This document shows positions 62,820 through 64,000 of a stretch of 64,000 nt of DNA, one piece after another (positions within the stretch are counted from its first letter, which is position 1; each line of letters starts with the position of its first letter). Position numbers and translations under genes: made by a program. This DNA comes from Teichococcus coralli (GTDB lineage: Bacteria; Pseudomonadota; Alphaproteobacteria; Acetobacterales; Acetobacteraceae), in contig NZ_SNVJ01000005.1 in the NCBI RefSeq assembly GCF_009829925.1, positions 1 to 64,000 on the forward strand, read 5' to 3'. The notes under the pieces were generated by a model. That model searched no databases and was not told where the DNA came from. It was given only the letters and a program-made list of their open reading frames with translations.

Positions 62820-63557
62820 TCACCATGGCAGGTCGATCCAGGAGAGATGCCCGCCCTTGCCCGCGCCGGTGTCGAGGAACACGGCGCGTCCACCCGCGGC
62901 GGAAACGGCGACAAAGGGTCGCCCGTTCAGGCTGCGCATCTCATGCCCGCAATAGACGGTGATGCCGGAGGGAATGCGGTGCACCCAGCTATGCAGCCGC
63001 TCGGGGTAGCCGTCGAGCCGTGTGCGGCTGGTCACCTGGCCGAACAGGGCGCGCGGCACCAGCCCCTCGGGCTTGCGCAGGCCGGCATCCGGCGGGGAGG
63101 GCTCGCGCAGCATGCGCGGATGGAAGCCTCCATGCACGAAGAGCCAGGGGCCGAGCCGCAGCCAGGCCGGAGCGTGGCTGATCTCCTCAAGCGCGCGTGC
63201 CCTCAGCGCAACCCCGTCCGGCGCGGCCTCGAGTTGCGCCAGCGTGACGCCCAGCCCGTCCGGGTCAGGCCGGACCACGGCGCCTGCCAGGGCACGCCGC
63301 AGCTTATGGTCGTGGTTGCCGAGCAGGAAGAGGCCGCGCCGCTCCGCGCGCATGGCGAAGGCGAGGCGCAACGCCTCGGCGCTGTCCGGGCCACGATCGG
63401 TGAGGTCGCCGAGCTGCAGCACAAAGAGGCGCTTCTCCTGCGCGCCGGCCAGCGCAGCGGAGAAGCTCGCGGCGTCGCCATGCACGTCACCGACCACCCG
63501 CAGCCCGGCGAAGTCATGGCGGAGCCGGTGGAGCAGCTCGGCAGGGGACTGGCTCAT
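62820..63557 (-). CDS. Metallophosphatase (calcineurin-like)
   Basis: A 245-residue enzyme with the metallophosphatase motifs: G-D-V-H-G-D (residues 23-28), G-D-L-T-D-R-G (residues 49-55), G-N-H-D (near residue 79), later H in L-F-V-H-G-G and Y-C-G-H. The architecture resembles the serine/threonine-type or diadenosine tetraphosphatase group. The substrate is unknown. The ATG overlaps the photolyase stop codon (ATGA). Confidence 0.84.
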   Translation of the reverse strand: MSQSPAELLHRLRHDFAGLRVVGDVHGDAASFSAALAGAQEKRLFVLQLGDLTDRGPDSAEALRLAFAMRAERRGLFLLGNHDHKLRRALAGAVVRPDPDGLGVTLAQLEAAPDGVALRARALEEISHAPAWLRLGPWLFVHGGFHPRMLREPSPPDAGLRKPEGLVPRALFGQVTSRTRLDGYPERLHSWVHRIPSGITVYCGHEMRSLNGRPFVAVSAAGGRAVFLDTGAGKGGHLSWIDLPW

Positions 63558-64000
63558 TCGGCGGCCTTCATGCCCCGCAGGGCGGCGAGGGCGCGGGCGC
63601 GGCCGGATTCGGGCGCGACCGCCGGGGCAGGATAGTCGCGGCCGAGCACGACGCCGGCTTCGCGCAGCACCGGCGCCGGGGCGGACCAGGGCTCGTGCAG
63701 CCAGCGGTCCGGCAGGCGGGCCAGCTCGGGCACGAAGGCGCGGACATAGGCGCCGCCGCTGTCGAACTTCCGGCCCTGCAGCACCGGGTTGAAGATGCGG
63801 AAATAGGGCGTGGCGTCGGTGCCGCAGCCCGCCACCCACTGCCAGTTGGCGCTGTTGTTGGCGAGGTCGGCGTCCACCAGCGTGTCCCAGAACCAGGCGG
63901 CGCCGTCCCACCAGGGCTGCAGCAACTGCTTCACCAGCAGGCTGGCCGCGATCATCCGCACCCGGTTGTGCATCCAGCCGTGCCGCCAGAGCTGGCGCAT
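63554..64000 (-). CDS. Deoxyribodipyrimidine photolyase / cryptochrome (C-terminal part)
   Basis: The frame runs off the right edge, so only the last 148 residues are seen. They contain the FAD-binding end of the family: R-H-G-W-M-H-N-R-V-R-M, the W-F-W-D-T-L-V-D-A-D-L-A-N-N segment, W-Q-W-V-A-G-C-G-T-D and P-Y-F-R-I-F-N-P-V-L-Q-G. The protein repairs cyclobutane dimers in light or is a photoreceptor of the same family. The N-terminal antenna domain and start are outside the window. Confidence 0.92.
   Translation of the reverse strand: MRQLWRHGWMHNRVRMIAASLLVKQLLQPWWDGAAWFWDTLVDADLANNSANWQWVAGCGTDATPYFRIFNPVLQGRKFDSGGAYVRAFVPELARLPDRWLHEPWSAPAPVLREAGVVLGRDYPAPAVAPESGRARALAALRGMKAAE

Overview
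The window is GC-rich (about 70 % by eye) chromosomal DNA of an alphaproteobacterium. Gene content and style (rluD-rpoH adjacency, hisZ-purA, FixL/FixJ, PsiF-repeat, DUF6476 and DUF6134 proteins, short ATGA/GTGA overlaps) suggest Rhodospirillales, most likely an Acetobacteraceae/Roseomonas-like organism. This placement is inferred from content, not from a database search.

Layout. 1-3.2 kb: tail of a lysine/alanine-rich histone-like protein, a 2-hydroxyacid dehydrogenase, a GNAT acetyltransferase and a lipid/diacylglycerol kinase. 3.2-5.1 kb: otnK-otnC (3-oxo-tetronate catabolism). 5.2-9.4 kb: a tightly coupled five-gene operon (RibD-type reductase, BchC-like dehydrogenase, PTPS-like protein with a degraded active site, GT4 glycosyltransferase, SAM methyltransferase) that looks like a pathway for a modified small molecule; I know no characterised product. 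9.5-15.4 kb: a PsiF protein, then two queuosine blocks (queC with a VUT-family transporter; queA-tgt-queF-queG). 15.6-19 kb: a TPP enzyme / hydroxyacyl-CoA dehydrogenase-like / SDR catabolic operon. 19-20.8 kb: RidA and an M20 carbamoylase/amidohydrolase. 20.8-27.6 kb: a transglutaminase / ATP-grasp-alpha-E / DUF2126 peptide-modification operon. 27.7-31.8 kb: enoyl-CoA hydratase, a lipoprotein, hisZ-purA. 32.1-34.6 kb: an outer-membrane protein and a sulfatase. 34.9-38.1 kb: a solo transposase-like N-domain gene, rpoH, rluD, DUF6476.

38.2-43.2 kb is a compact integrated element in tRNA-Glu(CTC), bounded by an identical 17-bp repeat. It carries only three clear genes: a tyrosine integrase next to the right end, an AT-rich PD-(D/E)XK-like protein, and a protein with motifs resembling the palm of family A DNA polymerases. 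It also has about 0.6 kb of structured non-coding DNA.

43.2-53.6 kb is an accessory region of small membrane or coiled-coil proteins, a polytopic membrane protein, and an oxygen-response module: FixL-type heme-PAS kinase, a single-domain receiver, FixJ, a FixK-type regulator, and a universal stress protein with a TGA-N6-TCA box upstream. 53.8-64 kb returns to core functions: gltA, an SNase-like protein, CYTH-CHAD protein, SixA phosphatase, SDR, DUF6134, lldD with a divergent GntR regulator, a persulfide dioxygenase-like MBL protein, a metallophosphatase and the end of a photolyase gene.

No rRNA, CRISPR array or complete insertion sequence was seen.
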